Part shown: positions 1 to 16,949 of the stretch, one piece after another
Position numbering within the stretch: the first letter of the stretch is position 1
Layout: every line of letters starts with the position of its first letter
Assembly (NCBI RefSeq): GCF_000165425.1
Contig: NW_001799599.1
Location: 4,715 to 68,714, forward strand
Length of the DNA: 64,000 nucleotides
DNA from: Paramecium tetraurelia
Lineage: Eukaryota > Ciliophora > Oligohymenophorea > Peniculida > Parameciidae
Direction of reading: 5' to 3'
The notes under the pieces: model-generated
Told to the model about the DNA's origin: nothing
Seen by the model: only the letters and a program-made list of their open reading frames with translations
Databases searched by the model: none
Made by a program: the position numbers and the translations under genes

Positions 1-2113
1 TATGAATTTTGCTTTCAACCTTAATTATGTAAATAGTCTGACTTTTTTTGTACTTCTCGACATCTATTTCATAATATTGTAATTATACCTAATTTCCTAT
101 CTTCTTTTTAATCTTTAATCATTGACTCTTAAACTTAATTTAATTTCCCAATTTAAGGATTTTTCTTTTATCTTATATCTAATAAATTTAGTTACTTTAG
201 CTTACAATATTTTTATGGGTTACGTTGTTTGATATTTTTTTTTTTGCCAATTAGAAAATATTTTGCTTGGAATACTTTATTAACCAAATGAATTCCTTAA
301 TATTAAAAAAATTCACAGACCTTATGGGATCGTTTTGGCATTTTAGAATTAAATTTAACTCTAAAGTTTACTTAATCTAAGCAGCAAGCCGAAACTATGA
401 ATCGAGTCCTTGAATAATTGAGTTTGGATCTATGTGCTCATGACTATATAACTTAAATAATCTTTACATAACTAAGTCTTAATTAATTAAAAATTATTTA
501 TTTCAGAAATAATTAAAGAACTTTAACTCCTTAAAATTTGATTGTTTTGTATATAAAGGTATGTTAGGTGAATGATTTTACGTTAACCCTTTTTTATAAT
601 ATTAAGTAGGTAAGAATGTATCATCAATTGAATTTTCCTGCATATTTTTGAGATAATATATAAAATGGATGTTAATTATAGTAATGTTTGATACAATTTT
701 AAAAGTATATACTTACAACTCCTATTATTAAATCAAAGAAATTAATATATTGGGTTATTCTGCTAGAGTAAAATAATAAGTCAAAAATCCATATGTGTAT
801 TTGTTTTAATTTTCAAATGAATACTTAATTTTATTGGCTTTGATTTACTAATTGATCAATAATAATCCCATATTACTATCAGAAGTATCTAATTTACGAC
901 CGGATTACAAATGCTTGCTATTTCTAAGATTATTCTATTGTACTTAGAGATTAAGTGGAAAAATGTGAAGAGTATTAATATCTAAATTTTAATAGAATTC
1001 ATAAATGGAAACACTAGAAACAGATGTCTTCAATTTTCTTAATTACTAAAATTATAACTTGGATCTCTTTAGATTATCTAAGTTGAAGTAAAAGTATTTG
1101 ATGAAATCTACTAAAACTGCAATAATTTTAGAGGTTCAATTTAAACCATTTTTAATAATTAATTAATCCGAAAGAAACCAACACATATTTATTTCACAAC
1201 GAAAAATCAATTTACAATAAGATTTAGTTTATATGGTTTGGTATGGATTGCTATCGTTTTACTTCATATTAATATTATGAATTCAAGAGAATATCGTTGG
1301 TTATACTTTGAGAGTTTTAATATATAATTAATTATAAAAAAAGAATTTAAATAGTGAAGTATTGAATATGAATTACATATTCATATAAATGAATATATAA
1401 ATTATTATAAAGGAAATTAAAATAATAATATTTTTGGTGATTATATAAAAATAGTGTATATTTGAAATGATTGGTTCGCAAATAATAATCTTACTATTTG
1501 TATCACCTATAAATTTTGCCTTTATTTGATATTTGAAAATATCGGTATTTTCTATATATTTATTAGAAATATGATATCTATTATATGGCATTATAGATAA
1601 ATTTAATACTCATACAACTTTTTATGCAATAAATTTAATTAAATTTCAGTCCTTTTTATTGCACAAACTTTAAGATTTAAACTAATTTTGTCTAAAAATG
1701 CTTCTTTATATCATCTAACCTGATTATATAATGCAACTATTTTAAATAGAACTTTAACAATTTGAGAATGCTTCAATGAAAGGCTAGAGAATATAAATAA
1801 ATCTATGGTTCATTCATAATTATATAACTATTTAAATATATACTGTAAGAAAATCTAACTGTTTCAGAAAAGAATAAGAAATTGCTTGAAAAAAACTATG
1901 AATTTTTAAAATTAGTACAAACATAGATTCTCTCTTCTACCACTCAACTTAATGAGGCAAAAATGAAAGGATTTGATCATAAATAAAATTATAGCAATAT
2001 TTTATTAAGATTTGTTATTAAGAAATAACATTTTTACAATAGAGTATTGAAACATATTGAGTATCATTTATGGGAAATATCATCCTTTGGAATTAAAAAT
2101 TAACACTTATAAT
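1..2113. other. AT-rich stretch without a supportable gene
   Basis: Both strands were read with TGA as the only stop. Open frames of about 100 codons occur, for example on the plus strand from about 1004. At this base composition TGA is rare, so such frames are expected by chance. None shows a recognisable motif, an intron pattern or coding-like composition. It may hold regulatory DNA or very decayed genes. Confidence 0.5.
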
Positions 2114-2935
2114 TCAAAATATATTATCTTGGCTTCTACTCAAATATTCGAAATCTATGTTAGATTAAAATTCCTAATCAAGATTTGAGTAATTTTATTC
2201 ATTTATATATTTCGATATATCTTCCTCCTTTGTTAAATAGTCATTCTAATCTTCCATTATTTTTTCCTTTTAAATAAATCCATTAATTCGAAGATGCTCT
2301 TCTCTAGCTTGATCTAGTAGCTCTTTTGTTTGATAATCAGTTTATTTTGAGTAATAGGGGTTCTCAACTTGGAGGTACTAACTCCTTATATTGTTATAGA
2401 ACCTATTCTTGATTTAATTATCCTAAAATAAATTATTTATGTTACCGATCTACCCTCAAGAAATTTAGATATTTGTGACCACTTAGATCCATATTCTAAA
2501 TACTTTTCATAGATTAATTGGTCTTCTTCTTTGGTGAAGCTATTTTGTTTTAAATTTGGATCAAGAGCATTAATGTAGCGATTTCTACATTGCTTACTGT
2601 TTCTGTTTTTGAATATCTACGCTATTTTCGACCACTATTTGCCTAATTAAGTAATAAGCTATAATAGTAATTAATCTTCCTCAGGTTTCCAAAATTAATT
2701 GGTTCTACTCTAATATCTAATTTAAAAAAAATACCCTCTGTCCTTGGAGTCTCTTCCATCTTTAAGCACATTAGTTAGGATTTCTATTAGGTACGTATTA
2801 AGCAATTGCTATCCAATTCATTCCACAAATTCTGATTCCTTTTTTGAGTAAATTATCTTCTTTAGTATTCCATGATGTTTTGATAATTTTTATCTCTCCA
2901 CAAGATTCATCTTATTTTTATACTCTGCGGTTCAT
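2114..2935 (-). CDS. Three-repeat (R1R2R3) MYB DNA-binding protein
   Basis: Probable sequence-specific nuclear transcription factor of 257 aa. It has three MYB repeats at roughly residues 20-68, 72-120 and 124-170. Repeat 1 ends QCAQRWKRL, repeat 2 reads NSKQCRNRYINALDP, and repeat 3 ends GRSDNQIKNRFYN, each with the spaced tryptophans of the family. The linker between repeats 1 and 2 (LQGQRSRTNQ) is restored only when a 25-nt intron (2710-2734) is removed. A 23-nt intron (2423-2445) lies inside repeat 3. Both run GTA to TAG. The rest is a short acidic, Gln-rich tail. The start ATG at 2935 is the first in frame and gives exactly 258 codons. R1R2R3 MYBs often act in cell-cycle transcription; that role is inference here. 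Confidence 0.9.
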
Positions 2936-4734
2936 CGTTAGGTATAAATAATAATCTTAATTATTGGGATTTAAAAAAATATAAACTAGCGTTTATCATC
3001 AAACCAATCTAAAACTATATGAACTCAATAATTTGATAAAAAAGATACAAATTTTTATATATTCCTTTAATTAATACGTATTAATTCCCAAAAATATATC
3101 AATAATTATAATATTACTAAATCTTATCATAATTGTGGCAGAAGCTCCTGTTTTTGAGTTCCCTGTAATTTTTTAATCCTAAATATCTCAATCTATCTTT
3201 CAACTTATTTAAAATAGTTGATTCCTAAAAATTCTCAAGCTTTATTTTTTTTAAAACTTATTGGAATTTAGTAATTATTAGTTATTTATAATTTTTTCAT
3301 TAATTTTATATAAGTTTCACTTTTAAGATCTCTGATATAATTATAGTTAATATAGCGAAATAATAAAATATGGTTTATCAGAATGAAAGAAATTAAAACC
3401 TGTCTAAGCATGGCTGTTCTATTAACAAACAAGTTTGATTTGGGGTTTATTAGCAATTTCTCTACCCAAAAAGAAAATATTAATGGAATCTTTTAATTTG
3501 AAGAATTTTATCACAATACAATATTAAATCAAAGCCTTAGATCTATATTCTTAATATTTCTTACTCTAACTATTAATAATCATTCAATAGAAACAAATTT
3601 GATCCAGATACAATATGCCAATTATTAATTTTGGTTTCACGAATTAATTGCATTTGACTCATTATTTTAAAAAATAACTCTAAAGTAAACCAATAAAAAT
3701 AAAATTAATAAAGATAATTTACAGGAAAACACTTTTTCTAATGGTCAGTTTATTTTTAACTGCAATTTATCTATATAAATTATTATTCCTTACATAGGGT
3801 GAAATCAGCATGTAAATGAAAGCTATAGAACGCTAACGTTGTGGTTCAAATAAAGAAATGTAAAAATTGATAAAAAATTTATCAATTTATTCATTTCTCT
3901 TATAATTAATTTTAACACTACTTAAAAAGTATTAATTATAAATACATCAAAAATTAAATTTTTTCCTTTATATTAACTTTTTTGTAATTTTTCATCTAAT
4001 TCCCTTTACCCGATGAATAAATTGAAGTATCCCAATTATTATCCCTATATTCTATAAAGGCAAATATTTACATTGATTATTTGATCCAACCTAATGCGTG
4101 CGATTCTAGATTGTTATACATATATCTTTAATAAGATCTCTATATTGTTTTCATTCTAATAATTACGATTATTTGTAAATTTAAGTCAACTTAAGACCGT
4201 CTCTTATTATGAATAAAGAATTTCTTAAAACTAATATTAAGTTCAATTATTTATAAAATTATTGAAAATGCTTATCTGCTAATTCTCATTACGATTTGAC
4301 TTGAATAGGCTTTTAAAGAATTTGAATCAATTTTTTAAGATTTTAATGTATTTCAATTGAAGTTTTATGATTAACCTACAAATAGATGCTAATTTATATT
4401 TGAAATCTATGAAAGCATCTGAAATATTTTTAAATCTGCTACCATCTTAATCTACAATTGAGAATAAATAATTAAATTAATATAATCCATTATCAATTAT
4501 TATTGGATGTTAGGAAATGTAATAGTCATATTTTATTAAATAAATTCCTTGATGATGTTCCTAGATGATGAGATTTTTGTGAAGCAAAATCAAAAATTCT
4601 TAAGTTTAAGGAGTATTTGAAATTTCAATACCAAATTCGAATAAAATTAATAATAAAGACACTAATGATCAAAAACATGTATTGTTATAATAAAATCTTC
4701 ATAACATATAATTTAATATCATTAAATAATAAGA
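2936..4734. other. AT-rich intergenic DNA
   Basis: Lies between the MYB 5' end and the 3' end of the ABC transporter. I see no frame with coding-like composition. A slightly richer patch near 3120-3260 on the minus strand is too short and broken to call. Confidence 0.5.
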
Positions 4735-8835
<4,101 letters not shown>

Positions 8836-9661
8836 GCAAATGTAATAATATATTAGTTATATAAATAATGCTTTAAAAATAAATTAATATCACTTATCTA
8901 CTACATTTATTAGTTTTTAAATATAATAATTTTTAGATCGTCATTAAATAATTTCTTCGAATTTCAGAACAATTGAAACTATTAAACATGTTTACAAATA
9001 ACCTGCTTTTTAAATTATTATACGCATATTATACTTATATAAAATTAGCTGTCTTAGAATAAAACTCCTTGATGATATCCTTATTTTAATTAATCGATGT
9101 AAAGCAGTAGATGATCAAGCCAAAATTCAAATTTCTTTCAGTTTTCTTCTGATTACTAAGGTATTTAGTAATTCCTAAATTAAGTCTTTAATTTGAACCT
9201 CATATGTTTTTGTAACTGAAATGGCGAAAATAAATATAAAACTTGATACAAATCCATAAAATTAGTTTTGTATTACTGTTATCTACTCCTTGCAGTAAAA
9301 TATTGATGCTCTTGCTGCATAATTGAATTAAATTAAAATTAAGTATGTAGTAAAAATCAAATAAATAATTTCTAATATTAATATTCCTTCCAATTTTTAA
9401 AATATTATTGAGAGATTCAGGTTCTTTTATTGCTACTTATCTAATATCTGTATTCCATAGCAATATAGGGTTGTTCTACATATTCTCAATTAATATTAGC
9501 TATTGTGATTGAATCTTTTACTCATTCATAAAGTTTATTAGTATTGCTATGAATTATATTATTTTATGCACTTATATTGAACTTTATTTAAATTTATTTA
9601 TAATACGTATTTATCGTAAGCCTTAAATTGAAAATATGATAAATAAAATATATCATAGAAA
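8836..9661. other. Intergenic, possible decayed coding sequence
   Basis: Divergent interval between the ABC transporter start and the plus-strand dehydratase. On the minus strand around 9060-9550 there are short hydrophobic coding-like patches in different frames. They could be relics of a membrane-protein gene, but no motif is recognisable. Confidence 0.35.
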
Positions 9662-10255
9662 ATGATTTAGTTGTTCAGATTCTGTTCAGGCAAGATTACA
9701 ACATCGTTTCCAAAGTTGTCATTCAAGGTGAAAGATTTCTCAATTCTCAAAGGGGAAAAACCAACTGCCCTGAAAATGGAGGATGTAAAAACATTATTGA
9801 AGATGCATCAATTAGGAGCCACTTGGAAATTAGTAATCAATTATCTTCTATCATCAATAGCAAGATGACCATTCTCTGTATAAGGAAGTTAAGTTTTCTA
9901 ATTTCAAAGAAGCATTCTCGTTTATGACTCAGGTGGCCATATTCAGTGAATAGATCAATCGTAATATATTATTTAAAGTAGATCATCCTGAGTGGGAGAA
10001 CCTATTCAATACAATAAAGATTAGACTGATCACTGACGATGTTAACAATATAACAGTCAAGGATATATTCTTAGCCTATGCTATAGTAATGATTTATGTA
10101 ATTGATAGGACAACATTGCCATGAATGTACAAGTCAAATCAGCCGAATCAACTAATGATACAAGAATATTAGAAATTGCAAAAATAGCAGAAGCATGGAA
10201 TTTCAATTTCGATTAGTTTCATCGTATGATTGAGACTGATTCTAAATAAATATGA
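9662..10255 (+). CDS. Pterin-4a-carbinolamine dehydratase (PCD/DCoH family)
   Basis: Predicted to dehydrate 4a-hydroxytetrahydrobiopterin during recycling of the cofactor of aromatic amino acid hydroxylases. The protein is 173 aa with the PCD core in its second half: FSNFKEAFSFMTQVA, then EQINHHPEWENLFN with the paired histidines of the active site, then RLITDDVNNITVKD, equivalent to the family's 'THD..GLT..D' segment. The HHPEW motif forms only across the 21-nt intron at 9961-9981. Other introns are at 9833-9860 and 10086-10108. Total coding length is 174 codons. The N-terminal 57 residues precede the domain and are basic and hydrophobic, so a mitochondrial presequence is possible but not demonstrated. 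The tail after the core is longer than usual for the family. Confidence 0.88.
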
Positions 10256-10851
10256 AATGTTAATATTTTATTTTTATTATTGAATTAAGTAGTAATCTAA
10301 GTTATATTCCTTTGAGAATTAACCAAATTTAAGTGCTCAGATGATCCAATCGAGAAAAGTACAAAAATACTAATATCAATCAATAAGAATTGATTCTTAA
10401 AGATTATTTCCCTAAAAAAAGAGAGTTGCATTGTGTTATGATATTTACTAATTTTTAACTTAGAATGATCATGAAAAATTAGAGTTATCACTTATATTTT
10501 TATAGTTATACTTAAATATAATTGAGTTATGTGATTATTGATTGTTAAATTAAGTGAGAATTAGGAGTAATATTTATACTCACTGATTGTAAGGATAATA
10601 GAAATAAGAAGAGACTTAATTTAGTATTTTGATTATTATGAAAATACATACAATTATATAAAGGAAACTTATAAAATAAAACGTACTTTTTTAGAATAAA
10701 TGTTTTTAACAATAGTTATTAAATGCTATAAATAAAGGAGAGTAGTTTTTAAAATCAAATTAAATGGATATTGAATACTCACAAATATGATTTGGATATG
10801 AGGAATAAAATGAGATTTATATAATGTATTATTTATTATATTAAATTGAGA
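10256..10851. other. Intergenic, nothing recognised
   Basis: Very AT-rich interval between two plus-strand genes. No coding-like frame, repeat or RNA gene was seen on either strand. Confidence 0.55.
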
Positions 10852-12461
10852 ATGAATAAATCATAGAATCAAATAACTCCTACATCTCATCCTGGTTCAG
10901 TTATATTGAGCAATGCTGGGATTGCTTAAAAGGCTGAAACTGATTTATACGATAAAATCACTAAGTTTCATTAGATTACATTGCATAAGTATAGATGTGG
11001 GCTGAATTTATAGGCATGACATTGACAAAATCAAAACAGATGAAAGAGTTTAAGCAGCTGATTATGCGATAAAAGTAAAGACTGAGAAAATAAAGCTGGG
11101 GATGGAAATAGTGGAGATTTTGCTTAAGGAGAGACTAAAATTCATTTAATAAATGCAATAAAACGAATAAAAAATAATGGCGATTATAAAGGAGACAATG
11201 CAATTGTTTTCCATTGAAAAATTCGATGATTTCCCCAGAGATCAATTCACTAATTATTTGAAGTCACTTAGGGACATTCTATTGTTGAGTTACCCATCAT
11301 TCAAAACATTAAATACAATAATCCATCATAGTGAGAAGTATTATCAACAAAAAACCAGATGGAAAGCATATTGTTAATAGAAATTATGTATTAATGGATA
11401 CTTGATTGGATTATTGAATATGAATTTAATTGATGTCTCAAATGCCTTGTATCATAAATTGAAAAAGTACAGAATTTAATTGTTGTAAATACATGGAGGG
11501 TAAGAGTAAGAAAACTATGTGTTGAATGATGAATAACTACAAAAATTGTTGAACTTCTTAGGCGAAATTAATGCTGACTTTGCTGATAATGTTAGTGCAC
11601 ATTTGAGTATTATTGTTTATTAATGGATAGACGATGTGACCAAATTGTAGAGTGGGTAAGATATTATTATTAATTAATCAAATTAGTTACTAAGTAAATC
11701 TCGATATTTATTTTAATTTTTTGGGTCAATTTGAAAGTCGAATATTAGATAAATTATTTGAGTTGGATAATTTATAATTAAGATGTGAAGCCATACAACA
11801 TTAAAATGAGAAGGCTTAGAAGATTCTGAAGAGAATGATATTGCCTTAGAAATACGATAATTACAATATATAACTTGGAGTCTAAATACAAGATATTTTG
11901 AATAACAACTAGGCCCAAGTCTTAAAGACTAAGGAAGAACTAGGAAAGATAAAGATGATAGAATTAATCATACTGGAAGCTCAAGAACCAGATGACACTT
12001 ACAAGCCTATTGGTTAATTTAAGGGAGCTCAGAAATTGATACCAAAGGTGATTGTAGTCATGTAAGCAATGATTCAAGATAAAATCATCAATTTGGACTA
12101 AAAATTAAACGAAGTCTAATTGATATTGACTGGAGTGAAATAGCTATTCTTAAGTTTGAAAGAATTATTGGTAGCAGAAAAGAAGTTATCCAAAGCCCAA
12201 GCATTATATACAAATTTAAAATCCACTGTGGAGAACTTGAGAAGAGACAAATCTAAAATAAATGTGGAGGAATTGTATGAACAATCCTTAAAACTATAGA
12301 AATATGTGAATATTTTATCAGAATAAGCAAACATAGCAATGATGATATCAGAATAATTACCTAAAATAAGTGAATTTATTTAGATGATTCAAAGATTCAT
12401 TACGAAATAACAATTTTTGTCGAATGACATACTTAGAATTTTGGGAATTGAAAAAGTATGA
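10852..12461 (+). CDS. Unknown 517-aa protein, largely helical
   Basis: I do not recognise a family. With TAA and TAG as Gln and introns removed at 10989-11013 (25 nt) and 11656-11686 (31 nt) the reading frame is exactly 518 codons. The protein is rich in Leu, Lys, Glu and Gln. Long stretches, especially the last 170 residues, look like amphipathic helix or coiled coil. No signal peptide or membrane segment is evident. Codon use and composition match the neighbouring genes. It lies about 150 bp upstream of the Rab-like GTPase on the same strand. A cytoskeletal or scaffolding role would be a guess. Confidence 0.8.
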
Positions 12462-12614
12462 ATACAACATTAATGACTCAATGAATAATATTATTATATC
12501 ATATCTAAATCATAATCATAATCTTTTTTCTTTAATGAAATTTTAACTCACATATTGGAATCTGTTTTGGATCTGATAGCAAATTTTGCTAAAATTTTCA
12601 TAATTAAAATATAA

Positions 12615-13236
12615 ATGTGTTGTGAAGATAATAAAACAAATATTAAGGAATAATAACTATAATTGAAATAAGAATAGAAAAATATTAAAATAGTAGTTTT
12701 AGGAGATAGTGGAGTTGGTAAAACAAGTCTTATTCAGAGGTTTTGTTTTGATACTGTATTATTATCTAATTGAAATAGCTATCAGAAAAAGAATAAACTA
12801 CCTTAGGTGTAGCTTATTAGAGCGCTTAGATTGTGATTAAGGGTTCAGTTTTAAAACTGCACATCTGGGATACAGCCGGAAGTGAGCGATATCGATCTTT
12901 GGCTCAGTTGTGTTATAGAGATGCTAATGCAGCTATATTGGTGTATAATATTACAAGCAGATAATCATTTGAATAGGTGTATTATTGGGAGAAGGAATTA
13001 TTAGAGAGATGTACTAGTATATTTGAGATAATGTAAGTAGTTTAGATTTGAGTATTGGGCTGGCAGGAAACAAAAGTGATTTGAATTAAGAGAGAGCAGT
13101 CTTTAAAAACGAAGCTTAGATTTATGCTAAACAGCAGGATTTCGTATTTTATGAGACATCTTCAAAGACTGGGGAAGGAATACAAATGCTATTTACAGAA
13201 GTAATAGAAAGATATTTAAGATAAAAATAATAATGA
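12615..13236 (+). CDS. Rab-like small GTPase with an N-terminal Cys-Cys
   Basis: Ras-superfamily GTPase of 192 aa. The P-loop is GDSGVGKTS, the switch II motif is WDTAGSERYRS, the guanine-specificity motif is NKSD, and the G5-like motif is ETSSKTGEG. The sequence around switch II (ILVYNIT) is Rab-like. Introns are at 12756-12778 (23 nt) and 13033-13052 (20 nt, ending GAG rather than TAG); removing both gives 193 codons. It ends RYLRQKQQ and has no C-terminal cysteine for prenylation, but it begins MCCEDN. Membrane attachment by N-terminal acylation is therefore a possibility (inference). It faces the PH-kinase gene tail to tail with 30 bp between the stops. Confidence 0.88.
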
Positions 13237-13266
13237 TATACTTATTGTAATTGATAATAATAGAAT

Positions 13267-15132
13267 TCAAGAATTCTTGTTAGTTGGAGTAGATGCTTAT
13301 TTGTTTGATTATGAGAATTAAGATAAATTTTCAGGAATTCTAATTTATCTTGTAGAATTGTATAACCTGACCATATCTGACACTTCTGAGTTTTCTTAGT
13401 AAACAGGTTGATCTTCAAATTAATCTATAATTTATTTTCTATGTGAATTTTGGATTGCTATTCTATGTAAGTCGATGTGTTTTTTTGATTCAGTCTTTTG
13501 CAATTAGGTAGTGGGAATATCTAAAATTGGATATTAACATTACCCGATATATCTCTGGAACCCAATCTATTCAAACGAGAACTGTACTGACTAAATTTGG
13601 AGGCTCCAACAACTGAAGGTGCTTTCATTTCCAATTTGGCAAATGATCCATTTGAAACACAGGAAATTGATTCAATGGAGTTCAGATTCCCAGTAAATGC
13701 TGGTTATCTTTATTCCAAAGATATATCTATGGAACCCTACCTTACATTGTTCTTGAATTATTAATTGTAATCCTATAGATTGTTTTAATACTTGTCCTAC
13801 TAAATTTACGATTGCTTGACTAATTCTTTGAAATATGGATGTCTTAGACACTATAATTAAGGATATTATTACTTCACTTGAGCTCAATCTATAAGATGGC
13901 TTCTTTTATAACATCGATCTAATAAGATCTTGCATTTGAATTGGAGCTGACTTAAAAAGAGAGTCTTCAAAATCAATTTAACAATCTTTATTGGCTTTTA
14001 GAATAGCCTTCTAATCTTTTCCATTGAATGGCTATCCTCCAGTCTACATTTTTATAGAATAATTACTATCAGGAGATAAAGTATTACACCAGCACTAAAA
14101 ACATCGCATTTTTCATCATAGAATTATTATCCTTCGACGTATTCTAGAATTTCAGGTGCCACAAATCCTGGAGTTCCACATCTTTTGAATAAGATATTTT
14201 CATCAGTTAGTTTTGCTGCCAATCCGAAATCTGCCAATATAATGTCATGATTATTTTCAATTGAGCGTAATAATAAATTTTCAGGTTTTAAGTCTCTATG
14301 CGCAATTTGGTATTGATGCAAATGATTTAATGCTGATAGTAAATTATAGGCCAATTTCTAGAGTGTTTCAGCAGGCAGGAAGCCTAATAATGACTTAAAA
14401 TGAATAATACCTGTTTCTCTGACTCTCTGTAGTAATTCCCCTCCACTTACTATGTCGACTACGAAGTAAACGGAATTTGCGGTTTCGTGTACTTCATGCA
14501 ACTTGACTACATTTTAATGATTTAATCGTCTCATCACCTACATTTCATTTAATAAACTTTCGATTCCTTTATGTTGTTATTGCATAAAGGACTTACTAAA
14601 TGCTTTGATAGCATATTGTTAGTTATTCTCCTTTCTCGTTGCCAAATAGACTTTAGCAAAGCTTCCTTTTCCTATCAATTTGGAAACTAAGAAAGCATCA
14701 TGAAAATTCTCCAACAAACAAAATCTTTTGAAATGCTGCTTCCATTGATCATACAACAATTTGTCAGATAGAAAGATATCCAATGATTTAGTTTGATATG
14801 TCAACTTGAATCCGAATTATTGCTCATCAGAATTTAATTAAACTATATGATCAGCCCCAGGATCAATGATGCTCAAATGCATGGTAGCAAGGGGAGCACA
14901 CTTCAAACTATCAACAGTAACTTTGTAAATGTATTCTAATCCCAACACAATGAAGATTGGTTTGACCATTAACTTTCCTGCTGTCAAGAATTCTTGTTCA
15001 ACCAAAAAAGATTAGGTCTTATAAAATATTATTCCTTATATGTACATCCAAGACAGATTTATCACAAGGTTACCAAAATTTATTCCCAGTCTTCCCAAAA
15101 TCGAATATAGAAACTCCTTTTTAATCACCCAT
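13267..15132 (-). CDS. CAMK-group Ser/Thr protein kinase with an N-terminal PH-like domain
   Basis: An N-terminal PH-like domain of about 100 residues ([10 protein letters not shown] ... SWMYIQGIIFYK) is followed by a kinase domain. The kinase has [11 protein letters not shown] (Gly loop), YAIKAF (Lys), [20 protein letters not shown] and [11 protein letters not shown], with the CAMK-type C-lobe ending LRHPYF. A Ser/Asn/Gln-rich tail of about 140 residues follows. Introns are at 13521-13543, 13851-13872, 14044-14066 and 14384-14410. After removing them the coding length is one base over a multiple of three. The first codons (MGDQK) join the PH frame only if the run of five T (plus strand) at 15118-15122 is counted as four. 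That may be a base-call error or a real frameshift. The PH domain suggests phosphoinositide-dependent membrane recruitment (inference). Confidence 0.85.
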
Positions 15133-15183
15133 TCTCAAAATTCACTGAAACAATATAATAATAATATATAAGTTTAATAATTC

Positions 15184-16749
15184 TCAACACCTTTTAACCA
15201 TTTTGTTAGTCCCATAATTTATTTCCTCCTCTATCTTAAACGAAAAGTCGTCCTCTTCCGCTTGTGAGTTCTTTAATTACGCAAACAATGTGCTCGTCTA
15301 TAATTCATTCCGATAGAGATTCTAATTATTGCTAATACTATTTACATGATAAAGAGAACACATCAATGTCCCCAACTGCAGAGGATTCAGTATGGATTTC
15401 AATGAGTCCCAAACTTAATCCAATTTAGAGGCTTGGTCTTAGATGGACTTTATTTCGTTTTTTATTTTATCTAAAGAACTTTACTAGTATATTTGTTTAT
15501 TACTTAGAAATGTTTTATTTTAATTATTAAACCTTAGACTAAAATTTCTTCAGTTTGGTGAAATTCTCGAATTTGACACTCGTACTTTCAAAACCTTCCT
15601 TCAACCATTCGCTGTAATCTCTATTTAAATAATAATAATATCATACTGGTCAGTATTCGCAAACATATCTTTCGAATTTTGGCATGCATACAACAAATAC
15701 TTCACTTACATGGGCAACATTATTTCCGCTATGCTATCAAAGTACACTCTTGCAGTATCATTCCTTTCCTAAGAATTCGATTATATTCTATATCTCAATG
15801 CATCCATTATTATTCCTATTTCATCGTGACTGGCCTTCTTTATTAAACACAACTCCAATTTCTCAAACATCTGTTGTTACTATTCTAAGAATAATTAAAA
15901 CTATGGAGTTAATCAATTCTATACTTTCTGTGTCTTCTTGTTCACTATTTCCATTGATTAGGCCTGATTCTTGCATATGTCCTTCAATTTCTCGTTCTCC
16001 TATTGCAATTCTTACACTTGCTTTTCTAGCAATTATTAATATATTTTCTTTCTTTCTCTAGAGTTTTTTGCAGACTCCCTATTTTTTGCTAATTTCACTT
16101 GTGTAGGATCTGTCATTTCATTTGATGTCTCATTCTACAAGTTTTGGGATCTCTTTCTCTCCAATTTCTATTGACTCTTTGAAGATCTTGGAGTTATTGA
16201 AGGAGATACTGAGTTATTGTTTGATGTTCGCTTCTCTAATAAAGAATCAATCTTGTCTCGATATATACTCTTTCCCTAATTTTAAGGGATGAGCATCTTA
16301 ACTTCAGGTTTAAACTTACTATTAATTTATTCCGCTGATTCTACATATAATAGAGACGATTACAACCTAATCGAAAATCCTGATCACCAGAATATTGGGA
16401 CCTACTATTTATATCTGAGTGTATGGATTATTTCTATTTGGACTAATTCGAAGACTACTCCTCCTGAATTAATAAATTGTCCAATCTCACATCCTCTATT
16501 TTCATTTCAAAAAATTAATCCAGACTATTTTTAACTTCAGAATCTATCAATTATGACTAATGGAAATTGTTCTGAAAACTTCCTACCTGTTGATCGTTGT
16601 ATGCCAAATAATTCCTTCCGAAACTCAATCTAATTAGTATTTAAATATCATTACTATTGTTCCTGTCCTGATCCTGGTAAAAAATCAGCTGTGCCTGCCG
16701 TTCCTACAAAATTATAAAATTATCCACTCGAATTAAAGCTGTCTGCCAT
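15184..16749 (-). CDS. bZIP-type transcription factor
   Basis: The basic region NRESAKNSRERKK contains the family signature N-x7-R and is followed by a leucine-zipper-like heptad stretch (QLLEKQVQELQQENEKL). A long C-terminal helical region ends KMVKRC. Introns are at 15621-15646, 15901-15924, 16341-16363 and 16630-16654. The first ATG (MADSFNSSGQ) starts the frame. The segment after the zipper and the C-terminal part (SSLDKIKNEIKS...) are in frames offset by one base. The switch falls near the A/T homopolymers at 15541-15547, and total coding length is one base over a multiple of three. The product would be about 489 aa. Its stop lies 51 bp upstream of the kinase start on the same strand. 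Confidence 0.85.
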
Positions 16750-16949
16750 TATAAATTATTTTATAAATTTTTAAATATTATTTTAATAAAATAGTAATCA
16801 GAATATCATTTCATAGACTAGTTGATATCTTACTCATATGCCAAACAAAGTTCCCTTAATTCTAAGTAATCTAAAATGTGCTTAAGTATGGGCAAGACAC
16901 TTAGATACTTTAATTTAAAAAATATTAAATTGTTATATTCTTTATAATG

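Noticed and set aside
10297-10491. 64-codon minus-strand frame in the spacer at 10.3 kb
   Set aside because: Composition equals its flanks and no motif; expected by chance in AT-rich DNA with one stop codon.
15684-16061. 125-codon plus-strand open frame
   Set aside because: It is the antisense shadow of the bZIP gene, whose motifs and introns lie on the minus strand here.
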